A model generated the notes under the pieces. It did not search any database and was not told the origin of the DNA. It was given only the letters and a program-made list of their open reading frames with translations. From positions 1-5,778 of the forward strand of contig JAQXJQ010000022.1 in assembly GCA_029009035.1 (NCBI GenBank): a stretch of DNA of 5,778 bases, read 5' to 3'. Within the stretch, counting starts at the first letter, position 1, and every line of letters starts with the position of its first letter. The translations under genes and the position numbers were made by a program. This document shows, piece after piece, positions 1 through 5,720 of the stretch. The stretch is from Oscillospiraceae bacterium (lineage in GTDB: Bacteria; Bacillota; Clostridia; Oscillospirales; Oscillospiraceae).

Positions 1-1
1 G

Positions 2-184
2 CCCCATGTGATCATCCCGGACAGAGGGGAGGCCATCCGCTATGCCCTGGGCCTGGCACGGCCGGGGGATGTGGTGGCCCTGCTGGGCAAGGGGCATGAG
101 GAGTACATCGAGGCCGACGGCGTGCGCCGCCCCTTCTCCGAGCGGGCGGTGGTGGAGGAGTATTTCCGAAAAGCCTCCCTCTGA
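2..184 (+). CDS. murE: UDP-N-acetylmuramyl peptide ligase MurE, C-terminal fragment
   Basis: This is the last 60 codons of a gene that begins left of the window; the TGA stop is at 182-184. MurE is a cytoplasmic ATP-dependent ligase that adds the third amino acid (meso-diaminopimelate or lysine) to UDP-MurNAc-L-Ala-D-Glu in peptidoglycan synthesis. The fragment is the end of the Mur ligase C-terminal domain. It shows PDRGEAIRYAL, then DVVALLGKGHEEY, then RRPFSERAVVEEYF. The GKGHE motif followed by a (P)FS(D/E)R(E/A)VV-type ending is characteristic of MurE rather than MurF, MurC or MurD. In known MurE enzymes GKGHE contacts the incoming amino acid and is typical of the meso-DAP-adding type. 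The DNPR motif that would settle the substrate lies outside the window. The last codons and the stop fall inside a repeat hairpin (175-192), so the extreme C-terminus (ASL) is partly repeat-encoded. The family assignment is firm; the substrate is inferred. Confidence 0.9.
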   Translation, partial: PHVIIPDRGEAIRYALGLARPGDVVALLGKGHEEYIEADGVRRPFSERAVVEEYFRKASL

Positions 185-245
185 CGAGGGAGCTCAGTCT
201 GTCGAAAAACCCGGTCTGCCATAGACCGGGTTTTTCGACAGACTG
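175..245. repeat. Composite double-hairpin repeat, copy A
   Basis: Two adjacent hairpins form one unit. Hairpin 1 has CTCCCTC (175-181) paired with GAGGGAG (186-192), with loop TGAC, and the murE stop TGA (182-184) sits in that loop. Hairpin 2 has a perfect 23-bp stem (195-217 with 223-245) and the 5-nt loop GCCAT; its arm contains CTGTCGAAAAACCC. A related unit with the same order (GA-rich short hairpin, TCAG linker, then a TGTCGAAAAAC stem) lies at 5721-5767. Both copies share TCAGnnTGTCGAAAAAC. The arrangement resembles intergenic palindromic repeats dispersed in bacterial genomes. Only two copies are visible, so the family's extent is inference. Confidence 0.7.
195..245. terminator. Bidirectional intrinsic terminator between convergent genes
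   Basis: The 23-bp perfect stem has the inner pairing CCCGGTCT/AGACCGGG (210-217 with 223-230) with A5 before it (205-209) and T5 after it (231-235). This gives a GC-rich hairpin followed by a U tract on both strands. It lies between murE (+) and the end of the ABC operon (-), which converge here, so it can stop transcription from either side. The pairing extends a further 10 bp beyond the A/T tracts, which is longer than an ordinary terminator and suggests it derives from the repeat. Confidence 0.75.
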
Positions 246-253
246 GGGGCTGC

Positions 254-274
254 TGCAGAACAGGGCATTCTGCA
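254..274. repeat. Short inverted repeat at the end of the ABC operon
   Basis: TGCAGAA (254-260) and TTCTGCA (268-274) are perfect inverted arms around the 7-nt loop CAGGGCA, 15 bases beyond the permease stop. No U tract follows on the - strand, so it is not a standard terminator alone. It could act as a 3'-end stabilising hairpin before the larger hairpin at 195-245. A 7-bp stem could also arise by chance. Confidence 0.3.
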
Positions 275-289
275 CCGCGTCCGTTTACT

Positions 290-1897
290 TCATTTCACTC
301 TGAACCGGCTGGGGGAGCGCTTGCGCACCAGCAGCAGAATGGCGGCGGAGTACACCACGGTGACGATGAGCACCACCAGGGTGAACCAGGAGGGGGTGGA
401 GCGGATCTGGATACAGGTGTAGCAGAGGACATACATCACGCCGTTGATGATGCCGAAGAAGGGGTTTTTCATCTGCAGGTCGGAGGTGTAGGGCTGGAAC
501 AGGTAGTACATACCCAGGGAGTGCACCGCGAAGAACACACCCAGACACAGCAGCGCCGCCATAAAGGCCAGATACTGGCCCAGCGGAGGCCTGCCGCCGG
601 CGCACAGGGTGAAGACGGTGAACATCCCGCACACCGCCGCCGAGAGCAGCAGGTTGACGCCGCACATCCGGCTGAAGCGGAGCATGAAATTTTTCAATAT
701 CACATCCCGCTGACGGTACCAGCCGAACTTCAGCATGGCCAGGTCGCAGTTGTAGAACATGGCCTTGGTGATGCGGGTGCCCACGATGTTGCTGTCGATG
801 AGGTAGAGGAAGAACACGCAGAAGGGCAGTGCCCGGGTCACGGCGGAGAAGACCTCCGCGGTGTCCTCCCCGCGGAAGATGAGCAGGGCGATGGCACCCG
901 CCGCGGTGGCGATGGCCACCACGATGAGGCAGATGCGCAGGGGCTTGTACATCATGCGGCGGTGGCGGCGGAAGAAGAGGGCCTGCAGATAGTTCCAGCC
1001 GGACAGAGAGGCGTACTCCCCCTCGGCGGTGAGGTCGGAGCTCTGCAGCTGCACATCCTTGAACGCCGCGCCCTTGTTCTTCTGCCGGGCCAGCTCGGGG
1101 GAGACCTTGTCGGCCTGGCAGGTGTCCAGGGTGAGGCGGTAATAGTCGGGATAGCGGATGAGGGCGATGAGGGACAGCGCCCCCAGCACCAGAAATGCCG
1201 GCAGCGCCCACAGGATGAGGGTGTTGGGCAGGGAGAGCTCCAGAGCCAGACCGGGGACATAGGCCAGAATGGGGCCGGCGAAGACCACCGTGAGGGTGAA
1301 CCACACCTGTCCGTAGATGGCGCGGCCGCGGCGGCGGTAAACGGCGATGTGGAGCCACTCGAACACCAGCCGGGCACAAGACAGCTCCACGCTGAGCAGC
1401 AAGGCCATCCACAGGCTCTGGCCGTAAACGGCGGCGCAGATGAGCAGACCCACGGTGAAGGTGACGAAGTACTCCGCATGGTGCTTCACTTCCGCCCACA
1501 GGTGGAAGCGGCCGGCGTTCATGCCCATCATGCGCACGCAGGTGTATTTCAGCTGGTCGGCGGCCACGGCGCAGGGGTTGAGCAGGGAGCCGCTCAAAAA
1601 GCTGAGGCAGAACAGCAGCCAGCAGAACACGCCGAAGAAGTTGGGCAGCGTGTCAAGAGGGTCGGCCAGCAGGAGGGTGGGCAGCACGCACAGCAGAGCC
1701 AGATAGAGGATGGTGCCGCCGAAGGACTTGATGATGCGCCAGATCCACAGCAGCACCGACAGCGCCAGCTTGCCCTCCTTGGCGCTGTACAGGGTATCGG
1801 ACACCAGCCGGCGGATGAGGGGGATGCGCCCCAGCCAGTAGATGACCTTGTTGCCCCGCATGGCTGCGTCCAGCTTTAAGATGGTGGAGCCTTTCAT
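290..1897 (-). CDS. ABC-2-type exporter permease, 535 aa, about 12 TM segments
   Basis: This is the membrane subunit predicted to pair with the ATPase encoded just upstream. Hydrophobic stretches lie at about residues 58-78, 86-108, 143-168, 199-220, 226-248, 320-341, 352-368, 412-431, 440-468, 480-498 and 502-524. They form two clusters of about six, separated by a polar, basic loop (about 249-319). This fits a fused two-half permease; ABC-2 half permeases usually have six TM segments. The N-terminal 50 residues are basic and amphipathic, without a cleavable signal peptide. The ATG (1895-1897) overlaps the ATPase stop as ATGA and has AGGAGG at 1905-1910, 7 bases away, so translation is probably coupled. 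The protein ends in a basic tail (RKRSPSRFRVK). It recalls large Firmicutes 'putative ABC exporter' permeases, but no motif identifies a substrate. Exporter is inferred from the ATPase type and from the absence of a substrate-binding protein gene. Confidence 0.85.
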   Translation of the reverse strand: MKGSTILKLDAAMRGNKVIYWLGRIPLIRRLVSDTLYSAKEGKLALSVLLWIWRIIKSFGGTILYLALLCVLPTLLLADPLDTLPNFFGVFCWLLFCLSFLSGSLLNPCAVAADQLKYTCVRMMGMNAGRFHLWAEVKHHAEYFVTFTVGLLICAAVYGQSLWMALLLSVELSCARLVFEWLHIAVYRRRGRAIYGQVWFTLTVVFAGPILAYVPGLALELSLPNTLILWALPAFLVLGALSLIALIRYPDYYRLTLDTCQADKVSPELARQKNKGAAFKDVQLQSSDLTAEGEYASLSGWNYLQALFFRRHRRMMYKPLRICLIVVAIATAAGAIALLIFRGEDTAEVFSAVTRALPFCVFFLYLIDSNIVGTRITKAMFYNCDLAMLKFGWYRQRDVILKNFMLRFSRMCGVNLLLSAAVCGMFTVFTLCAGGRPPLGQYLAFMAALLCLGVFFAVHSLGMYYLFQPYTSDLQMKNPFFGIINGVMYVLCYTCIQIRSTPSWFTLVVLIVTVVYSAAILLLVRKRSPSRFRVK

Positions 1898-2628
1898 TGG
1901 GGGGCCTCCTGCGCATCGCTGTCCCGGAGAATGTCGATGATGCGGCTTTCGAACTCAGGGGTGTGGATGAGGTCCGGGTCCACGCTCTCCAGCAGGCCGT
2001 GGTTCAGAATGACGATCTGGTCGCACAGGTCGGCGGCCAGCTGCAGGATATGGGTGGAGAAGATGATGATGTGGTCGTCCTTCATCTCCCGCAGCAGGTT
2101 TTTCATCTCCAGCGCGGCCACCACATCGAAGGAGGTCAGCGGTTCGTCCAGCAGGATCACCGGGGGACGGCCGATGAGGAAGCAGAGCATCTGCACCTTG
2201 TTTTTCATGCCGTGGGAGTAGCCCTGCATGAGGCGGTGGCGGTCCTCCTTGTCGATCCCCACCAGCGCCAGCCAGTCGTCGGGGGTGCGGCCGGTGCCGC
2301 CGGGATCGCCGGAGATCTCCAGAAAGAACTTGACGAACTCATAGCCGGTGAGAAATTCCGGCACCACCGGGGTGGAGAGCACATAGCCCACATCTCCCTG
2401 GGCGAGGGGGCGCTGCTTCCCGCCGTCGGAGAGGAGCACCGTGCCGCTGTCAGCGGGGAATTCTCCGGACAGGCAGTTGAAGAGGGTGGTCTTGCCCGCG
2501 CCGTTGCGGCCCAGCAGACCGTAGATCCCGCTCTGGGAGAAGGTGTAGCCGGCGCCTTTGAGCACCTGCTTTTCGCCAAAGCTCTTTTTGACATCCTGAA
2601 GGATCAGTTCCATATTGAGATCACTCAC
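1894..2628 (-). CDS. ABC transporter ATP-binding protein, exporter type
   Basis: This cytoplasmic nucleotide-binding subunit (up to 244 aa, normal for the family) should power the permease that follows with a 4-bp overlap. Walker A is GRNGAGKTT (residues 40-48), the signature is YSHGM (137-141) in place of LSGGQ, Walker B is VILLDEP (157-163) and the switch histidine is in STH (191-193). The YSxGM signature is common in ABC-2 drug, bacteriocin and lantibiotic-immunity type ATPases. At the Q-loop position the sequence is GYVLSTP (81-87), with Thr where Gln is usual. The start is uncertain. GTG at 2626-2628 gives 244 aa with a poor ribosome site. ATG at 2611-2613 gives 239 aa beginning MELILQDVKKSF, which is where this family normally starts, with only a weak GAGTGA upstream. 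The order CPBP gene, ATPase, permease and the single upstream promoter indicate one transcript. Confidence 0.93.
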   Translation of the reverse strand: MSDLNMELILQDVKKSFGEKQVLKGAGYTFSQSGIYGLLGRNGAGKTTLFNCLSGEFPADSGTVLLSDGGKQRPLAQGDVGYVLSTPVVPEFLTGYEFVKFFLEISGDPGGTGRTPDDWLALVGIDKEDRHRLMQGYSHGMKNKVQMLCFLIGRPPVILLDEPLTSFDVVAALEMKNLLREMKDDHIIIFSTHILQLAADLCDQIVILNHGLLESVDPDLIHTPEFESRIIDILRDSDAQEAPQ

Positions 2629-2647
2629 TTTCCGGGAAGATCATATA

Positions 2648-2666
2648 CCTTCCACCGGGTGGAAGG
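2648..2666. repeat. Perfect palindrome between CPBP gene and ABC ATPase gene
   Basis: CCTTCCACC (2648-2656) and GGTGGAAGG (2658-2666) are perfect 9-bp inverted arms around one central G. As RNA this folds into an 8-bp stem with a 3-nt loop. It directly abuts the CPBP stop (2667-2669) and ends about 20 bases before the ATPase GTG start. No U run follows on the - strand, so full termination is unlikely. Attenuation, an RNA processing site or a protein-binding site are all possible. Confidence 0.5.
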
Positions 2667-3518
2667 TCAAGGGGTATCTTCTCTCTTTTTGGGCAGAAAC
2701 AGGGCGGAAAGGCTCTTTCGGGTGAGCCAGACCAGCACACACAGCACCAGGGCCACGGCGGCGGTCATTTCGTTGCTCAGCCCCTCCTCGGGGAGGGAGG
2801 CGAAGAGCTGGCCCACGGCGTTGAACCCCAGATGGGTGATGAGGGAGGGGAGGATGGAGCCGGTGCGCAGGGTCATCAGGCCGAAGACCAGACCCAGGGC
2901 GAAGGCGTAGGCGATCCACACCGGCTGGGCGTGGCAGACGCCGAAGATGGCGGCGGAGAGGAGCAGCGCCACCCCGTCGGGCATTCCCCGGCGCAGGCGG
3001 GAGAGGATGTAGCCCCGGAAGATGACCTCCTCCGCGATGGGCGCGGCCAGCACGGTGGCCAGCGTGGAGAAAAGGCCGGGCTGCAGCAGGGCGGAGGAGG
3101 CGTCGGCGTAGGAGTCCAGCCATGCCGCGGGCAGCATGAACAGCACGCAGCTCACCGCCAGATACAGCAGCGGCGCCGCCACGGCGGCCCCGGCCAGCGT
3201 CGCGGGGGGACAGGGGGTGAGGCATACGCCCTTCAGCGGATTTTGCCTGCGCAGCAGGAAGAAAAGGGCGAGTATGAGCACCGTCAACGCGTTGGACAGC
3301 AGGGTGATCTGCCCGGAGTAGCCCATGGTGAAGATCATGACCTGCTGAGAGAACAGGACGGGGTCGGTAAAATGACCCTGTACGCCCAGATAGATGGCGG
3401 CGGCAGCGGCAAAGGCCAGGCTGACCAGGGTCTGGCAGCCCAGAAACAGCAGCAGGGCGCACAGCGCCTTGCCCACCGCGGCAAAGAAGCCCCCGGGCGT
3501 GACGCGGGATCGCTCCAT
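2667..3518 (-). CDS. CPBP-family intramembrane metalloprotease (Abi/CAAX-like), 283 aa
   Basis: This is a polytopic membrane protein of the CPBP (CAAX protease and bacteriocin-processing) family. Counted from the GTG at 3527, the three family motifs are EEVIFR (E166, E167, R171), FGVCH (F195, H199) and HLGFN (H232, N236); subtract 3 for the preferred start. The glutamates and histidines are the expected metal and catalytic residues and all are present. Hydrophobic segments lie near 18-46, 74-93, 110-132, 152-164, 185-200, 204-240 and 253-268, with a basic tail (PKKRE). I chose ATG 3516-3518 because GGAGG (3527-3531) stands 8 bases before it; the upstream GTG would overlap that site. It is the first gene of the operon, behind a near-consensus promoter, with the ABC exporter genes downstream. 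Family members act in bacteriocin self-immunity, peptide maturation or membrane-protein quality control. Which applies here is not visible. Confidence 0.9.
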   Translation of the reverse strand: MERSRVTPGGFFAAVGKALCALLLFLGCQTLVSLAFAAAAAIYLGVQGHFTDPVLFSQQVMIFTMGYSGQITLLSNALTVLILALFFLLRRQNPLKGVCLTPCPPATLAGAAVAAPLLYLAVSCVLFMLPAAWLDSYADASSALLQPGLFSTLATVLAAPIAEEVIFRGYILSRLRRGMPDGVALLLSAAIFGVCHAQPVWIAYAFALGLVFGLMTLRTGSILPSLITHLGFNAVGQLFASLPEEGLSNEMTAAVALVLCVLVWLTRKSLSALFLPKKREDTP

Positions 3519-3550
3519 GGCGGACACCTCCGAACAAACAGCTTTTGCTC

Positions 3551-3579
3551 ATTATATCACCCGTCCCGGAGCCTGTCGA
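3551..3579 (-). promoter_or_regulatory. Sigma-A promoter of the CPBP-ABC operon
   Basis: Read on the - strand: -35 TCGACA (3574-3579), a 17-bp spacer, and -10 TATAAT (3551-3556), preceded by TGA, which makes an extended -10. This is one mismatch from consensus (TTGACA). The predicted start near 3544 gives a leader of about 26 nt ending in GGAGG and the ATG at 3518. It is the strongest promoter-like sequence in the window. Confidence 0.85.
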
Positions 3580-3589
3580 TAGGGGCGAG

Positions 3590-3608
3590 AAAATGTGGTT
3601 GTCATTTT
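3590..3608. promoter_or_regulatory. Candidate operator, inverted repeat between divergent promoters
   Basis: AAAATG (3590-3595) and CATTTT (3603-3608) form perfect 6-bp inverted arms around 7 bases. The right arm overlaps the -35 box of the + strand promoter (3599-3604) and the left arm lies 10 bases from the - strand -35 box. The position suits a regulator that controls one or both operons. The arms are AT-rich and short, so chance is a real alternative. Confidence 0.3.
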
Positions 3609-3627
3609 GAGGCCCATCGTGTAAAAT
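3599..3627 (+). promoter_or_regulatory. Sigma-A promoter of the DnaD-DnaC operon
   Basis: -35 TTGTCA (3599-3604), a 17-bp spacer and -10 TAAAAT (3622-3627), each one mismatch from consensus. The predicted start near 3634 gives a leader of about 29 nt that contains AGGAGG (3648-3653), 9 bases before the ATG at 3663. Confidence 0.8.
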
Positions 3628-3662
3628 GGAAGATAAGACATCAGGAGAGGAGGGGGTGCGTG

Positions 3663-4628
3663 ATGAGCGCGCTGCTGCTGCCCAATGAAATCGTGGCCCT
3701 GTCATCCCAGGCGGCAGACCTGCTGGTAAACGCCGGTGACGGCGACTGCGCCCTGCTCTACCTTGCCCTTCTGCGGGGGGGAGACCTGACCCGCGCCCGG
3801 CAGAGCCTTCACTGGGATGAGATTAAGATGGGAGCGGTGTATGCCCGGCTGGTGAAGCTGGGACTGGCGGCGCAGCGGGATGCCGCAGTGCCCGCCCCGG
3901 CGCAGCCGCGGGAGGAGCCGGCGCAGTATACCCGCAGGGACATTGCCGACGCCCTGGAGCGGGAGCCGGAGTTCTGCGGCGTCTACCACGAGGTGGAGCG
4001 CCTGTTCGGCCGACCCCTCAGCGACGCCGACCTGCATACCCTCTATACCGTCTATGACGATCTGGCCCTGCCGGCGGAGGTCATCCTCATGCTGGTGATC
4101 CATGTGCAGAAGACCCTGCAGCGCCAGAAGCAGAGCGACGCCGTGCGGGCGAGAATGTCCCAGGTGAAGAGCGAGGCCTACCGCTGGAAGCGCATGGGGC
4201 TCACCACCGTGGACGCCGCCGAAGCCTACCTGCGCCGACAGCAGCAGGTGGACGAGCGGGAATGGGGCGTGCTCTCCGCCGTTGGGGTGCGGGAGCGCCG
4301 CCCCGCCGTGGAGCGGGAGCGGGAGTACATCAGCAGCTGGGTGGAGCTGGGGCTCAGCGACGAGCTGATCGCCATGGCCCACGACCGCACGGTATATCAG
4401 AAGGGGCAGATGAACTGGCCCTACGCCAACAAGATCCTGCTGGCATGGCATCAGGCGGGGTGGCGCACCGTCCGGCAGGTGGAGGAGGGGGAGAAGGCGG
4501 CCAAACGGCCCGCCCCCCGCAGGGCTCCGGGAGAACAGCCCGACTATCAGGCCAGCGCCCAGCGCATCCGGGACAATGACCGCTGGCTGGACGAATTTCT
4601 GGAGTCGGAAGCAAACAAAGGCAGGTGA
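3663..4628 (+). CDS. DnaD-domain primosome protein, 321 aa, with two DnaD-like C-terminal repeats
   Basis: This is a predicted cytoplasmic DNA-binding protein that acts at replication initiation or restart, preparing DNA for helicase loading. Residues about 1-70 look like the winged-helix N-terminal domain of DnaD proteins (LLPNEIVAL through YARLVKLGLA). A linker rich in Pro, Ala and Glu (71-88) leads to a first helical domain (about 90-190) and a second (about 213-275). The second carries the family motif YxxxIxxxW as YANKILLAW (Y254, I258, W262), followed by GWRTV. The first keeps W175 and the matching G179 and TV (182-183) but lacks the Tyr and Ile, so it is a degenerate copy. Two such domains also occur in Bacillus DnaB. 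The tail (277-321) is charged. The ATG is chosen over the in-frame GTG at 3660 because of AGGAGG 9 bases upstream; the open frame continues further left without a start signal. The AAA+ loader gene begins 6 bases downstream, so the two are co-transcribed. No phage genes adjoin it, so it appears chromosomal. Confidence 0.9.
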   Translation: MSALLLPNEIVALSSQAADLLVNAGDGDCALLYLALLRGGDLTRARQSLHWDEIKMGAVYARLVKLGLAAQRDAAVPAPAQPREEPAQYTRRDIADALEREPEFCGVYHEVERLFGRPLSDADLHTLYTVYDDLALPAEVILMLVIHVQKTLQRQKQSDAVRARMSQVKSEAYRWKRMGLTTVDAAEAYLRRQQQVDEREWGVLSAVGVRERRPAVEREREYISSWVELGLSDELIAMAHDRTVYQKGQMNWPYANKILLAWHQAGWRTVRQVEEGEKAAKRPAPRRAPGEQPDYQASAQRIRDNDRWLDEFLESEANKGR

Positions 4629-4634
4629 AGGGTC

Positions 4635-5636
4635 ATGGCATATGAACAGAGCATCATGCAGCGGGCCAACGCCCGGCTGCTGCGCCGCCGGGAGACCCGG
4701 GAGCGCAGACGGTACGAGCTGGAGCAGGAGCTCTACCGCCGGGAGCCGAAGCTGCGGCAGATCGACCGTGCCCTTCGGGGCACCATGACGGAGCTGGCGG
4801 AGCTTGCCATCTCCGGCAAGGCCGTGGAGCACAACGGGCCGGAGATCTCCGCCATCCGCCGGCGCAATCTGGAGCTGCAGGAGCAGTGGGCGCAGACGCT
4901 GAAGAGCCTGGGCTATGAGCCGGACGCTCTGGACGACAAGCCCGCCTGCTCCCGCTGCGGCGACAGCGGATGGGTGGACGGCGAGATGTGCGATTGCCTT
5001 AAGAAGCTGTGCGCCGAGGAGCAGATGAAGGCCCTCACCGCCCTTTTGAGCCTCACCGACGAGCAGTCCTTTGAGCGCCTTACCCTGGATGTGTACAGCG
5101 ACGCCCCCTGGCCCGGCGCGGTGCGCTCCCCCCGGGAGAATATGAAGCGGGTGGTGACGGTGTGCGAGGGTTTCGCCCGCCAGTTCCCCGCCTATTCCCT
5201 GAAAAATCTGCTGCTCTCCGGCGGCACCGGCCTGGGCAAGACCTTCCTGTCCGGCTGCATCGCCCGGGAGGTCTCCCGGCGGGGTTACTCCGTGGTGTAT
5301 GACACGGCCATCAATCTCTTCTCCGCCTTTGAGACCCGGAAATTTACCCGGGACGCCCAGGAGGAGCGGCAAGCCCGGGACGATACCCGCCGCTACCTCA
5401 ACTGCGACCTGCTGATCCTGGACGATCTGGGCAGCGAACTGGTCACCCCCATGGTGCAGGCCTCCCTCTACGAGGTCATCAACAGCCGCCTGCAGGCGGA
5501 CCGCCGCACCATCATCTCCACCAACCTCTCCGGGGAGCAGATCGCCCGGCGGTACTCCCCCCAGATCTCCTCCCGCATCGGCGGACTTTACCGGGAACTC
5601 ACCTTCTACGGCGAGGACATCCGGATGCTGCCATAA
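4635..5636 (+). CDS. DnaC/DnaI-like AAA+ helicase loader with zinc-binding N-terminal module, 333 aa
   Basis: This is a predicted ATPase that loads the replicative DnaB-type helicase onto DNA. The N-terminal 95 residues are highly charged and helical (likely coiled coil) and suit helicase contact. A cysteine cluster CSRC (105-108) and CDC (119-121) gives CxxC-x10-CxC, a likely zinc site comparable in place to that of Bacillus DnaI. The AAA+ core has Walker A GGTGLGKT (196-203), Walker B LLILDDLG (259-266), sensor-1 STN (295-297) and a probable arginine finger in SSRI (R314). IstB, the transposition ATPase, shares this core, but no IstA transposase gene is nearby and the N-terminal zinc module favours a helicase loader. 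The start ATG has AGGTGA (4623-4628) overlapping the stop of the preceding gene, with 6 bases between stop and start, so translation may be coupled. A strong terminator follows the stop by 9 bases. Confidence 0.92.
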   Translation: MAYEQSIMQRANARLLRRRETRERRRYELEQELYRREPKLRQIDRALRGTMTELAELAISGKAVEHNGPEISAIRRRNLELQEQWAQTLKSLGYEPDALDDKPACSRCGDSGWVDGEMCDCLKKLCAEEQMKALTALLSLTDEQSFERLTLDVYSDAPWPGAVRSPRENMKRVVTVCEGFARQFPAYSLKNLLLSGGTGLGKTFLSGCIAREVSRRGYSVVYDTAINLFSAFETRKFTRDAQEERQARDDTRRYLNCDLLILDDLGSELVTPMVQASLYEVINSRLQADRRTIISTNLSGEQIARRYSPQISSRIGGLYRELTFYGEDIRMLP

Positions 5637-5645
5637 ATACAATGG

Positions 5646-5681
5646 GCCCGCTGCAGAATATTCACTCTGCAGCGGGCTTTT
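5646..5681 (+). terminator. Intrinsic terminator of the DnaD-DnaC operon
   Basis: A perfect 12-bp GC-rich stem pairs 5646-5657 (GCCCGCTGCAGA) with 5666-5677 (TCTGCAGCGGGC) around an 8-nt loop, followed by TTTT (5678-5681). It lies 9 bases past the TAA stop (5634-5636). The U tract is short but the stem is strong. Confidence 0.85.
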
Positions 5682-5720
5682 GCGTTGATGCGGCAATCAT
5701 TGTGGGGTGCAGCCGCCTTG

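Noticed and set aside
175..245. CRISPR repeat
   Set aside because: Only single copies occur at each window end, with no spacer array of regular length.
521..1879. A 452-codon open frame on the + strand opposite the permease gene
   Set aside because: The translation is dominated by Gln, Glu, His and Gly without domains, and it lies antisense to the convincing permease frame, which has a ribosome site and an overlap with the ATPase gene.
1897..2910. A 337-codon + strand frame opposite the ATPase gene
   Set aside because: It is antisense to a complete ABC ATPase with all nucleotide-binding motifs and has no recognisable product.
2832..3662. A longer N-terminus for the DnaD-like gene
   Set aside because: The frame stays open upstream by chance through the antisense of the CPBP gene. 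The promoter (3599-3627) and AGGAGG site (3648-3653) place the start at 3663.
4635..5636. IstB-type ATPase of an IS21-like insertion sequence
   Set aside because: The AAA+ core is similar, but there is no IstA gene or terminal inverted repeat bounding it, and the zinc module plus the linked DnaD gene fit a helicase loader.
3663..5636. Prophage replication module
   Set aside because: DnaD/DnaC pairs are common in phages, but no integrase, repressor, terminase or single-strand-binding gene is visible and the flanks are chromosomal-type genes. Only the right side beyond 5778 is unknown.
3702..5696. A 664-codon open frame on the - strand opposite the primosome genes
   Set aside because: Its product is Gly/Leu/His/Pro-rich low-complexity sequence with no domain, and it is antisense to two proteins with clear motifs. 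Long antisense frames are expected in GC-rich DNA.
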